Source: Sphingomonas sp. AP4-R1 (lineage in GTDB: Bacteria; Pseudomonadota; Alphaproteobacteria; Sphingomonadales; Sphingomonadaceae). Taken from it: a stretch of 64,000 nt of DNA. Below, piece by piece: positions 46,925 to 55,276 of this stretch (the first letter of the stretch is position 1; each line of letters begins with the position of its first letter). A program made the position numbers and the translations under genes. The notes beneath the pieces are model-generated. The model had not been told where the DNA came from. It did no database searches and saw only the letters and a program-made list of their open reading frames with translations. The stretch lies in NCBI RefSeq assembly GCF_013113735.1, contig NZ_CP053346.1:2370001-2434000 (forward strand). The letters are read 5' to 3'.

Positions 46925-47149
46925 GCAGATCCTTCGGCGCGCGACCATATTGCAATAACCGATGATCAACGTTGCGATGACCAGTAGGCCGACACCGCTC
47001 CAAGCCACCAGCCTAGTCCGAGAAGATGCGGACCTTCACTCACGGAAGGCGCATCCCCGCACCATGCCGAAAATGACGATCGAGGCCGTGTGTATCGCCC
47101 ACGGCGAGAAGCCGACCTTCCTCAACTGGCCCTCGCCCATGGTGTAGAA
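46925..47149 (-). pseudogene. C-terminal remnant of a RhaT-type L-rhamnose:proton symporter
   Basis: One reading frame holds FYTMGEGQLRKVGFSPWAIHTASIVIFGM, then RGCAFRE, an in-frame TGA (47036-47038) where RhaT proteins have Trp in a KEWKG-like motif, then SASSRTRLVAWSGVGLLVIA and TLIIGYCNMVA. The order and hydrophobic pattern match the last three or so helices of RhaT. The N-terminal ~270 residues are gone. It lies in the gap of the rhamnoside locus, between the two esterase genes. Confidence 0.65.
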
Positions 47150-47378
47150 GGGGGGGCGACTAGGCGCTCGCATGGTCGCGCGCCGATCCCTGCTGACAGG
47201 GCTCGAAAGCGAGGCGGCTCTCATGCTGTCAACAGATAGGCCAAGAATGGCCGTAGGACAGCGGTGCCGGCAGCGATCATGCCCGATCCTCTCTTCCAGT
47301 ATTGTCGGTTTGTCCGACTTGCCATTCGATAGGACAATTTAGTAGGGTTCTGACGAGGAATCGTCAATGCACGCGAAT
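47150..47378. other. Intergenic region upstream of esterase/GH78 operon
   Basis: No gene recognised. A TGACGA-GGAA-TCGTCA inverted repeat is at 47351-47366, and half sites resembling the GACAG-N2-CTGTC motif (TGACAGGGCT near 47193 and GCTGTCAA near 47225) are present. Confidence 0.45.
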
Positions 47379-47394
47379 AAGACAGCGCTGTCTT
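47379..47394. promoter_or_regulatory. Perfect palindrome of the GACAG-N2-CTGTC operator family
   Basis: AAGACAGCGCTGTCTT is self-complementary with a central CG and lies 128 nt upstream of the ATG of the second carboxylesterase, the first gene of the esterase-GH78-GH3 series. A central CG with AG/CT next to it is common in LacI-family operators. Confidence 0.65.
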
Positions 47395-47521
47395 GTTTGG
47401 GGGCGGTGAAGCACTTGTGGTTCTGAGGGAAGGATCTGGACCGCAAAAGTCCGACTGCTTTTCCGTGAGGCAGATGACGATTGAATAAGGACGGTAGAGC
47501 GTCCGGCTGAGGGGGGTGATA

Positions 47522-49165
47522 ATGGATTGTTCTCGTAGAGCGATACTTGCCGGCGGTGCGGCTCTCGGCTGGGCGACGGTCGCTCCGGGCCTGCTTGCAG
47601 CCGATGCCGAGGTGGTTGCCACCTCGATCGCACAAGGGCGGCTGCAGGGGCTGCGGGAACGTGGAGCCTGCGTTTTTCGTGGTATCCCCTACGGTGGGAG
47701 TGTCTCGTCCACCGAGCGTCGCTTCAAGGCGCCACCGCCACCGCCGTCATGGACGGGTGTGCGGGACGCGACCGTCTATGGCTCGCCGTCGATCCAGGCG
47801 GGGGCTTTTCCAGGGGAGCCGGTTGCAGCAGAGGATTGCCTGTTCCTCAATGTCTGGACGCCGGCGCCCGATGGCGCGCGGCGGCCGGTGATGTTTTATA
47901 GCCATGGTGGTGGCTTTACCGTCGGTTCGGGCAACCGGCCTGCGCAGAACGGGGCCAATCTCGCGCGTCTCTACGATGTCGTTGTGGTCGAAGCGAACCA
48001 CAGGCTCGGCCTGTTCGGTTATCTTTATCTCGGCGGTCTGCTCGGGCCTGAATATCAGGGCAATCAGGGCCTGCTGGATCTGGCGGCGGCCCTGAGGTGG
48101 GTGAACGAGAATATCTCCGCGTTCGGCGGGGACCCCCACAATGTAATGATCTTCGGCGAGAGCGGGGGTGGCGGTAAAACTGCCGCACTCTATGCGATGC
48201 CCGCCGCGTCGCCCTATTTTCACAAGGCGTCGATCGAAAGCCCGATCGGACCCGGCAACCGCACGCCCGATGAGGCGACAGACGTCGCACGGGAAACTAT
48301 GCGCGCGCTTGGCCTGACCGATCCTCGCAAACTCCTGGAGTTGCCGGCGGAACAACTGCTGCGTGCACAGACCGGCGAGGCCGATGCTACCGTCCCTGGC
48401 GCACGTAGTGGTGGCGCGCCGCGTAACAGCCGCGATCGCATGTTCTGGCCGATCATCGATGGGAGCATCCTTCCTGAATCGCCGTTTCATCAGCACGCGC
48501 CGGTCATCTCCGCGACCAAGCCCCTTATCGTGGGCGGGTGCAAGGACGAGGCGGTGTTCTTCAATTTTGGCGACGCGTCCGCATTTTCGATGAGCGAGGC
48601 CGACCTTAAGGACCGCCTCTTGATGATGTTGGGTGACCGCACGGATGCCTGGATCCGGACCTTCAGGGCTTCGCGCCCGGCCGCGTCGCCGTCCCAACTC
48701 TACATGGCGATCGCGACGGCGACGCCTTGGCGCGCCTATGCCGTACGGATTGCGGAACAGAAGGCGCAGGAAAAGCGGGCGCCGGTCTTTTCCTATATCC
48801 TCGACTATCAGTCTGAGAACACGGTGCCAGGCACGAACTATCCGGTGGGCTCGCCCCATGCGTCAGACATCGCGACCAAGTTCAACAATATCGGGCCGCA
48901 ACCCGGCGAACCGGTCAGGCCGGCCGGACCGTTGGGTGATGCCAGCCCCGGCAAGCAGGCGACCGCCGCGAATATGAGCGCGATGTGGGCCGCCTTCGCC
49001 CGCACCGGGCGACCGACCATTCCCGGTCAGCCGGAATGGAAGCCGTATTCCCTGGCGGCCCGCGAGACGATGCTGATCGACGCACAATGCACTCTCGTGT
49101 CCGACCCAGAAAAGCCGGAGCGGCTTTTCTGGGAAGGCGAAAAGGACGCGGGTGCGATCCGATGA
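47522..49165 (+). CDS. Type-B carboxylesterase, Tat-type signal
   Basis: Carboxylesterase of 547 residues from ATG 47522 with GAGGGGGG just upstream; the in-frame GTG at 47516 is less likely. A twin-arginine-like signal (SRRAILAGGAALGWATVAPGLLAA) is followed by GIPYGG, EDCLFLNVWTP, SHGGGFTVGSG (oxyanion hole), GESGGGGKT (nucleophile Ser; Gly replaces the usual Ala), the acid Glu in GGCKDEAVFF and His in GSPHASDIATKF. Unlike the esterase at 45.5 kb its central region is complete. Its stop overlaps the GH78-like start by 4 nt, so it probably deacylates the same glycosides. Confidence 0.92.
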   Translation: MDCSRRAILAGGAALGWATVAPGLLAADAEVVATSIAQGRLQGLRERGACVFRGIPYGGSVSSTERRFKAPPPPPSWTGVRDATVYGSPSIQAGAFPGEPVAAEDCLFLNVWTPAPDGARRPVMFYSHGGGFTVGSGNRPAQNGANLARLYDVVVVEANHRLGLFGYLYLGGLLGPEYQGNQGLLDLAAALRWVNENISAFGGDPHNVMIFGESGGGGKTAALYAMPAASPYFHKASIESPIGPGNRTPDEATDVARETMRALGLTDPRKLLELPAEQLLRAQTGEADATVPGARSGGAPRNSRDRMFWPIIDGSILPESPFHQHAPVISATKPLIVGGCKDEAVFFNFGDASAFSMSEADLKDRLLMMLGDRTDAWIRTFRASRPAASPSQLYMAIATATPWRAYAVRIAEQKAQEKRAPVFSYILDYQSENTVPGTNYPVGSPHASDIATKFNNIGPQPGEPVRPAGPLGDASPGKQATAANMSAMWAAFARTGRPTIPGQPEWKPYSLAARETMLIDAQCTLVSDPEKPERLFWEGEKDAGAIR

Positions 49166-51876
49166 AGGGCATATATCGCATGCGACACGCGCCTTTTTGC
49201 TTCGCTCTCGCGTTCACCGGCCTAGCATTCTCGTCAGTCGCGCAAACGGGCAGCGACGGCGACACCATCCGTCCGATCCAACCCAGTGCGACTGCCATGC
49301 CGCTCAACCAGCTGCTCGATGATCCTCGCGCAAAGGAGATTGTCGGCCGTCATGCACCCAAGGTGCTGGGAACGGGCGGACCGCAGGCGCGATCGATGAC
49401 GCTTGCGGATATCCGCGCCTTCGCGCCGGATAACCTTCCCGCGGATGCCTTTGATCGGATCACAGGCGAATTGGCGGCGTTGCCGCCGACACCCGCTGCG
49501 ATTGCCGCAGCGCGTGCCGCAACCGACGCGGCCGCTCAGGCACGGCTTGATCCGGCAGCGCCCTGGATTACGCATCCTGCCGCCTTCTCGGCGGATTTCC
49601 GACAGGCGCCCGTAGCGCTCCAATTTCGCCGCACGATCAGTTTGACGATGAAGCCGTCGACGATGCCGATCCGCGTCAGCGCGGACAATCGGTTCATCCT
49701 CTACGTGAACGGAGTGCGGGTAGCAGCAGGCCCTGCGCGCGGCGATCTGGCTCATTGGCGTTACGAGATCGTGGACATCGCCCCGTATCTCAGGCCGGGC
49801 GCCAACACGATTGCCGCGCAGGTTTGGAGCGATGGCAAGGTCGCGCCGGTCGCGCAGATTTCGACGGGCCATACCGGCTTCATGCTCAAGGCGGAAAGGC
49901 CTGAGGATTCCACCATCGATACCGGGCCGGACTGGAGCGTGCGCGTCGATGCGTCACGTCAATCCAGTTCGGGAATGCGCCAGCTGATCGGCGAGGTTGG
50001 CCCGACTTACTACGCAGCAGGCGCTCCCGAACAGCTTGTAGCGGGTTTTCAGCTCGACGGCTGGGCGACCGGTGCCGACCGCGCGCAAGACTGGCGGTCC
50101 CCGGTAGCGGCGATCACCGAAGGGGCCAGACGACGAACCTTGGTGCCGGATGTGCTGCCGCAGATGCGCTATGCGACCGTGGCGAGCGGTCGTGTGGTTC
50201 GGGCAAGCGGCATTTCGGCAGGGGCCTTCCCGCGGGGGGCCGTAATCGTGCCGGCGCACAGCGAGGCTAAGCTGCTGATCGATGCCGGTCGCGTACTCGC
50301 CGCCTATCCGGCGCTGATCGCAAGTGGAGGGCGGGGCGCGACGATCACGCTGACATATGCCGAGGCGCTGTACGATCCGGTCAAGCGCGGTGACCGCGGT
50401 GGGCCAGTCCGCTTTCCTGACCGCGCCAAGGTGGATGACGGCCTGGCTCTGGGGCTGACCGATACTCTGATCGCCGACGGGCGTCCGGACCGGGTTTTCG
50501 CGCCCTTCTGGTGGCGGGCGTGGCGTTATGTCGAGGTCCGCGTGAAGACGGGGGACCAGCCTCTCACGCTCGATCGATTCGAAACGCGGGAGACGGGCTA
50601 TCCGTTCGAGCAGCGCGGCCATTTCACCAGCAGCGACCCGCAATTGAACGAAATTTGGCGGATTGGCTGGTTAACCGGACTGTTTGATGCACACGAGACC
50701 TATCAGGATTCGGCATATTGGGAGCAACTTCAATATGTCGGCGACACGCGCATTCAGGCGCTGTTGTCTTACGACGTAGGTAGGGATCCGAAGCTCGCCG
50801 TGCAGGCACTGGATGCCTTTGACGGCTCCCGGGTGGTGGATGGCCTGCCCCAATCGTCATGGCCTATCTCAGGAAGCAACCCGATTCCTCCCTTCGCCTT
50901 GTTGTGGATCGGGATGCTTCACGATTACTGGCTGCGGCAGCCAGACACTGCGGTCCTGAAACGGACGCTGCCGGGCATGCGCGCCGTGCTCGACTGGTAT
51001 GCCCCCTATGTCCGTGACGACGGCATCGTTCGGGCGAGCCCGGGCTGGCTGTTCGTGGACTGGCGCGATGGCCAGGACGGCGGGCGGGATCGTACCGGCA
51101 AGGCGCCGGACAATTGCGTCATCTCCCTGCTCAGGCTCGGCGCCCTGAAGGAGGCGGCCGATATCGAAAATGCGGTCGGCGATCCGGCACGCGCGCGGAG
51201 CGATGCCGAGCAGGCCGGCATCGCGGCTCGCGGTATCCAGGCGCAATGCTGGGACGCCGGACGGCGCCTTTATGCCGACACGCCGTCAAAGACCGGGTTC
51301 AGCCAGCATGCCAATACGCTGGCGGTCCTGTATGATGTCGCGCCCAAGGCCGAGCAGAAGGCGCTGCTGGAGCGGGTCATCGTCCCAGGGCACGGTATCG
51401 ATGCGCCAGCCGGGATCATGGGCACGACCTTCTACTTTTCTTTCTATCTCGCGCGCGCGCTCGATCATGCCGGATTGTCGGATCGCTATCTGGGGCTGCT
51501 GGATTCGTGGCGCGATCTTCTGAAACAGCACTTCACGACGTGGCCCGAAAATCCGGATCCCAGCCGATCGGACAGCCACGCATGGAGTGCGCATCCGACC
51601 AGCGGGCTGCTGACGTACGTGGCGGGCATCCAGCCTGCGGCCAGCGGCTTCTCCAAGGTGAGGATCTCGCCACATCTCGGCGAACTTCGAACGCTGGACG
51701 CCGCGATGGCGCATCCGGCGGGACTGATCAGCACGCGTTACAGGCAGGTGGGCAACGGTCTTGAGGTCGAGATCGACCTGCCTCGCGGTCTGACCGGAAC
51801 ATTTGTCCATGCAGGGCGCGAGTGGCCGCTTAAGCCAGGCTCCAATCGCATCAGGTCGCCTGCAGGCAAACCCTGA
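49162..51876 (+). CDS. Alpha-L-rhamnosidase-like, six-hairpin glycosidase (GH78 type)
   Basis: Exported protein of 904 residues (signal near FALAFTGLAFSSVAQ). Residues ~160-290 form a beta-sandwich (FRRTISLTMKP, RFILYVNGVRVAAGPARGD, YLRPGANTIAAQVW); the centre is an (alpha/alpha)6 barrel containing FAPFWWRAWRYVEV, HETYQDSAYWEQLQYVGDTRIQ, the acidic WLFVDWRDGQDGG and FSQHANTLAVLYDV; the C-terminus has HAWSAHPTSGLLTYVAGIQPAASGF, usual for rhamnosidase C-terminal domains. It would cleave terminal alpha-L-rhamnose. The EQLQYVGDTR form marks a subgroup distinct from classical GH78 members. Confidence 0.87.
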   Translation: MKGIYRMRHAPFCFALAFTGLAFSSVAQTGSDGDTIRPIQPSATAMPLNQLLDDPRAKEIVGRHAPKVLGTGGPQARSMTLADIRAFAPDNLPADAFDRITGELAALPPTPAAIAAARAATDAAAQARLDPAAPWITHPAAFSADFRQAPVALQFRRTISLTMKPSTMPIRVSADNRFILYVNGVRVAAGPARGDLAHWRYEIVDIAPYLRPGANTIAAQVWSDGKVAPVAQISTGHTGFMLKAERPEDSTIDTGPDWSVRVDASRQSSSGMRQLIGEVGPTYYAAGAPEQLVAGFQLDGWATGADRAQDWRSPVAAITEGARRRTLVPDVLPQMRYATVASGRVVRASGISAGAFPRGAVIVPAHSEAKLLIDAGRVLAAYPALIASGGRGATITLTYAEALYDPVKRGDRGGPVRFPDRAKVDDGLALGLTDTLIADGRPDRVFAPFWWRAWRYVEVRVKTGDQPLTLDRFETRETGYPFEQRGHFTSSDPQLNEIWRIGWLTGLFDAHETYQDSAYWEQLQYVGDTRIQALLSYDVGRDPKLAVQALDAFDGSRVVDGLPQSSWPISGSNPIPPFALLWIGMLHDYWLRQPDTAVLKRTLPGMRAVLDWYAPYVRDDGIVRASPGWLFVDWRDGQDGGRDRTGKAPDNCVISLLRLGALKEAADIENAVGDPARARSDAEQAGIAARGIQAQCWDAGRRLYADTPSKTGFSQHANTLAVLYDVAPKAEQKALLERVIVPGHGIDAPAGIMGTTFYFSFYLARALDHAGLSDRYLGLLDSWRDLLKQHFTTWPENPDPSRSDSHAWSAHPTSGLLTYVAGIQPAASGFSKVRISPHLGELRTLDAAMAHPAGLISTRYRQVGNGLEVEIDLPRGLTGTFVHAGREWPLKPGSNRIRSPAGKP

Positions 51877-51905
51877 ACTGACCCACGAACATTCAGAAAG
51901 GGGGA

Positions 51906-54122
51906 ATGAAAGTAATGACGTTCGGAGGATTTGCAGCGGCAGTCGCGATGACAGCGCTGGCGGCGGCAGCGACCGCAGCTCCGGCCCAGCGGCCATGGAT
52001 GGACAAGAGCCTGTCGCCCAAGCAGCGTGCGGATCTGGTGAATGCGCAGCTGACGCTGGATGAACGCATCTCGCTCGTACACGGGATTGCAGCGGTACCG
52101 ATCAAAGGCAGGAAGGTACCGCCTGGCATCCCCATTGCGGCCGGCTACATACCCGGTGTAGCCCGGCTCGGCATCCCGGCGCTGTATGAGACGGACGCAA
52201 GTTTGGGGGTGACCAATCCGATGCGGTATCGCGTTGGCGACGGAGCGACCGCGCTTCCGTCCGGGCTTTCCTTGGCCGCGACCTTCAACCCCGATATCGC
52301 TTATGCCGGCGGCAAGATGATTGGGGCGGAGGCGAGGGCAAAGGGCTTCAACGTCCTGCTGGCGGGCGGCGTCAACCTCACGCGCGACCCGCGTGCGGGT
52401 CGCAACTTCGAATATCTGGGAGAGGATCCGTTGCTCGCTGGCCTGCTGGCCGGCGCGTCGATCCGCGGCATCCAGAGCAACAATATCGTCTCGACGATCA
52501 AGCATTTCGCGCTCAACGATCAGGAAACGCTGCGCCATTCGGTGAACGAAAGGATCGAGGAGGGGGCTCTTCGCGAGAGCGACCTGCTGGCATTCGAGAT
52601 CGGTATCGAGCAAGGGCGTCCGGGCTCCGTCATGTGCGCCTATAACCTCGTCGAGGGAGCGCAAGCGTGCGGCAATGATTTCCTGCTGAACCGCGTCCTC
52701 AAAAGCGACTGGTCTTATCCGGGCTGGGTCATGTCGGACTGGGGCGCTGTCTATGCGACCGACTTCGCCGTTAAGGGCCTGGACCAGCAATCGGGTGAGC
52801 AGATCGACAAACAGGTCTGGTTCGGTGCGCCCCTCAAGGCGGCTGTTCAGGCGGGCAGCGTACCGGCCGCTCGTCTGAACGACATGACCGGGCGCATTCT
52901 CCATGCGATGTTTGCGACCGGGCTTATCGACCATCCCCTGCCCCCCAAGAAGATGTCGATCGACTATGCCGCCAACCGCAGGATCGCGGAGAAGGCGGAG
53001 CAGGAAGGGATTGTCCTGCTGCGCAACCGTGACGGGGCATTGCCACTCGCAGCGTCTGCCAAGAAGATTCTCGTCATCGGCCATTATGCCGATCGCGGCA
53101 TGATGTCGGGTGGCGGTTCGTCGCAGGTCTTCTCGCCGGACGTCACCGCCAAGCAGATCATCGAGCTTGGCACCGGCGGCCGGACGGAGATGGTGGCCTG
53201 GCGTCGGATGGTACTTCAGGGGCCCAGCCCCTATGATTCGATCCGTACACGTGCGCCGGGCGCGACGGTGGAATTCGATGACGGGCAATATAGCGCAGCT
53301 GCGGCAGCGCGGGCGAAAAAAGCCGACGTCGTCATCGTCTTCGCGTCGAAATGGATGGCCGAGGGCGCCGATGCACCCGACCTTACGCTGCCGGATGGGC
53401 AGGACGAACTGATCGCGGCGGTCGCTACGGCCAACCCGAATACGATCGTGGTTTTGGAAACGGGCGGACCTGTCGTCATGCCTTGGCTCGATCGCACCGC
53501 CGGCGTTCTCGAGGCCTGGTATGGGGGTGCCGCTGGCGGCGATGCCGTGGCGGACGTTCTGTTCGGGCGCATCGTGCCGTCGGGTCGGCTGCCCATGACA
53601 TTTCCCCGCTCGGTCCAGCAACTTCCGCGGATGGACATTGCGGGCATGTCCTCCGCGCCCCTCGCGTCCGTTGACGCCGATCACGACGAAGGAGCCGATG
53701 TCGGCTATCGCTACATCGCGAAGACCGGGCACGAACCATTGTTCCCGTTCGGCTTCGGCCTCTCTTATACGCGCTTCGATTATTCGGGCCTGAAACTCCA
53801 GGGCGGTCGAACGATGACTGTGACATTCGATGTCACCAACGTGGGCGATCGCGCGGGGATGGATGTGCCGCAGGCCTATCTGACCCAGGCTGGCGGAAAG
53901 GCAGTAAAACGGCTCGTGGGCTTCCAGAAGGTCGCACTTGCTCCCGGCGAAAAGAAGCAAGTCACGTTGACAGTCGATAGCCGCCTGCTCGCGAACTTCG
54001 ATGCTGCTGCCCGTCGCTGGTCCGTACCGGCGGGGGCTTACCGGGTGGTTGTCGGTGCCTCTTCGGCAGACAGACGGCTGGAAGAGACGACCAATATGGA
54101 GGCCGCGTTTATCAAGCCCTGA
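51906..54122 (+). CDS. Glycoside hydrolase family 3 (beta-glucosidase-like), exported
   Basis: GH3 enzyme of 738 residues with a signal peptide ending near ATAAPAQ and AAAGGGGGA before the ATG. The N-terminal TIM barrel shows ARLGIPALYETDAS, SLAATFNPDIAYAGG and KHFALNDQETLRHSVN; the nucleophile is the Asp of VMSDWGAVYA. The (alpha/beta)6 second domain follows, and a fibronectin III-like domain closes the protein (SYTRFDYSGLKL, VTFDVTNVGDRAGMDVPQAYL). It starts 29 nt after the GH78-like gene and would remove beta-linked glucose after rhamnose trimming. Confidence 0.92.
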   Translation: MKVMTFGGFAAAVAMTALAAAATAAPAQRPWMDKSLSPKQRADLVNAQLTLDERISLVHGIAAVPIKGRKVPPGIPIAAGYIPGVARLGIPALYETDASLGVTNPMRYRVGDGATALPSGLSLAATFNPDIAYAGGKMIGAEARAKGFNVLLAGGVNLTRDPRAGRNFEYLGEDPLLAGLLAGASIRGIQSNNIVSTIKHFALNDQETLRHSVNERIEEGALRESDLLAFEIGIEQGRPGSVMCAYNLVEGAQACGNDFLLNRVLKSDWSYPGWVMSDWGAVYATDFAVKGLDQQSGEQIDKQVWFGAPLKAAVQAGSVPAARLNDMTGRILHAMFATGLIDHPLPPKKMSIDYAANRRIAEKAEQEGIVLLRNRDGALPLAASAKKILVIGHYADRGMMSGGGSSQVFSPDVTAKQIIELGTGGRTEMVAWRRMVLQGPSPYDSIRTRAPGATVEFDDGQYSAAAAARAKKADVVIVFASKWMAEGADAPDLTLPDGQDELIAAVATANPNTIVVLETGGPVVMPWLDRTAGVLEAWYGGAAGGDAVADVLFGRIVPSGRLPMTFPRSVQQLPRMDIAGMSSAPLASVDADHDEGADVGYRYIAKTGHEPLFPFGFGLSYTRFDYSGLKLQGGRTMTVTFDVTNVGDRAGMDVPQAYLTQAGGKAVKRLVGFQKVALAPGEKKQVTLTVDSRLLANFDAAARRWSVPAGAYRVVVGASSADRRLEETTNMEAAFIKP

Positions 54123-54172
54123 GGAGTGGGGCCGGAGCGGATCGCTAGCATGGTCCGACCGTTCTGTCCATT

Positions 54173-54190
54173 ATTGACAGGGCTGTCATA
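54173..54190. promoter_or_regulatory. Palindrome of the GACAG-N2-CTGTC operator family
   Basis: ATTGACAGGGCTGTCATA has arms TGACAG/CTGTCA around a GG centre and ends 58 nt before the TTG start of the AraC gene. The spacing to the start is close to that of the site at 36295. Confidence 0.6.
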
Positions 54191-54248
54191 TTCCATCACG
54201 CTCCAGGCAAGGGACTAAGAGCCCGTAAGGCGGCAGGAGGGACGTGAT

Positions 54249-55202
54249 TTGCGCATCGCCGCACAATTCGTGCGTGGTCCGGAGGACGGAGCTGGCGGCT
54301 TGACGGTCCCGGATCTGCGTCGCCATCCCTGTTCCGGCGAGGCTGGGCGCGTTGTGCAGACCGGCCAGGACATGGCTCCGGGGGCGGCCTTTCGATCGGG
54401 ATCGCTCCGCTCCGAAGCGCTTCGGGACGAGGGGGCGGAAAATGGAGCGAACGACTTTCTTCCCGTGCTTCCAGGAACGGAAAGCTTGGCAGTGGCTGCG
54501 GGAGCGTGGCTCGTCCTGGCTTTCCACTGCGAACCGGACAAAGCGCCTCGTGTTCAGTTGATTGTCGCCGAAAATATCGCTGTCGCAGGGCGCGTGGCCC
54601 CCTTCGACCGGCCGGTCTGCGCCGTTCCCGCAGCTGCGATTGAACGGTGGAACACGTCCCAGCGCGTGGGCGAGATCGGCACGATCGGGATCGAGCCAGG
54701 AATGTACTTCCTGACCCCGCGATTGGAGGATCTTTGCCGAATGTTCGTCCAGGTGTCCGGCGCGCATGTCGCCAACAGGGCGCACAGGTCTGTCAGGTTC
54801 AATGAATTGGTTTGCGAGACGATTGACGCGTTCGTCCAGAACGCGCTTTTCGTAGCGTGCGGAGGTGAGCGCTTGGCAGCCACAGAGCGCGATCGGCTTG
54901 ACCGGGCGCGCCGGCATATCGTGACGCACTATGCCGACAAGCTTACCATCTGCCAGATCGCACGGGCGGCGGGGATCGGGCGTGCGAAACTCATTCGCGG
55001 TTTTCGCGAGCTTTACGGCTGCACAGTCCATGAAATGATGACGACGACGCGGCTTGAAGTCGCCGCGACAATGCTTCGCGGAACGCTGCAGCCGATCTCC
55101 CGGATCGCGTTCGAATGCGGTTATCACAGCAGTGCGGCTTTCGCGCGTGCCTTTGCCAAATATTACGGCTCCTCGCCATCAGCGTTTCGCAGCGAAGAGT
55201 AA
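54249..55202 (+). CDS. AraC family transcriptional regulator
   Basis: Regulator of 317 residues with a TTG start at 54249 and a strong AGGAGG 8 nt upstream. The N-terminal ~200 residues are a variable effector domain. The C-terminal double helix-turn-helix spans about 215-315: RARRHIVTHYADKLTICQIARAAGIGRAKLIRGFRELYG and LRGTLQPISRIAFECGYHSSAAFARAFAKYYGSSPSAFR. Its place between the GH3 and MBL/GH106 genes suggests control of the rhamnoside locus, possibly by rhamnose or an aglycone. Confidence 0.92.
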   Translation: MRIAAQFVRGPEDGAGGLTVPDLRRHPCSGEAGRVVQTGQDMAPGAAFRSGSLRSEALRDEGAENGANDFLPVLPGTESLAVAAGAWLVLAFHCEPDKAPRVQLIVAENIAVAGRVAPFDRPVCAVPAAAIERWNTSQRVGEIGTIGIEPGMYFLTPRLEDLCRMFVQVSGAHVANRAHRSVRFNELVCETIDAFVQNALFVACGGERLAATERDRLDRARRHIVTHYADKLTICQIARAAGIGRAKLIRGFRELYGCTVHEMMTTTRLEVAATMLRGTLQPISRIAFECGYHSSAAFARAFAKYYGSSPSAFRSEE

Positions 55203-55276
55203 TCTTATTTTCTCAAACTTCTGCCGGATGCGGGCGCGGCAGAATATCTTCTCATAAGCTCGCGCGGAGAGGGCAA

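Noticed and set aside
51738..53960. 740-codon open frame on the minus strand opposite the GH3 gene
   Set aside because: It is a codon-bias shadow of the GH3 gene: no family motif, Arg/His/Asp-rich low-complexity translation and no ribosome site. Similar long antisense frames opposite atpA, the MBL gene and the S9 peptidase were rejected for the same reason.
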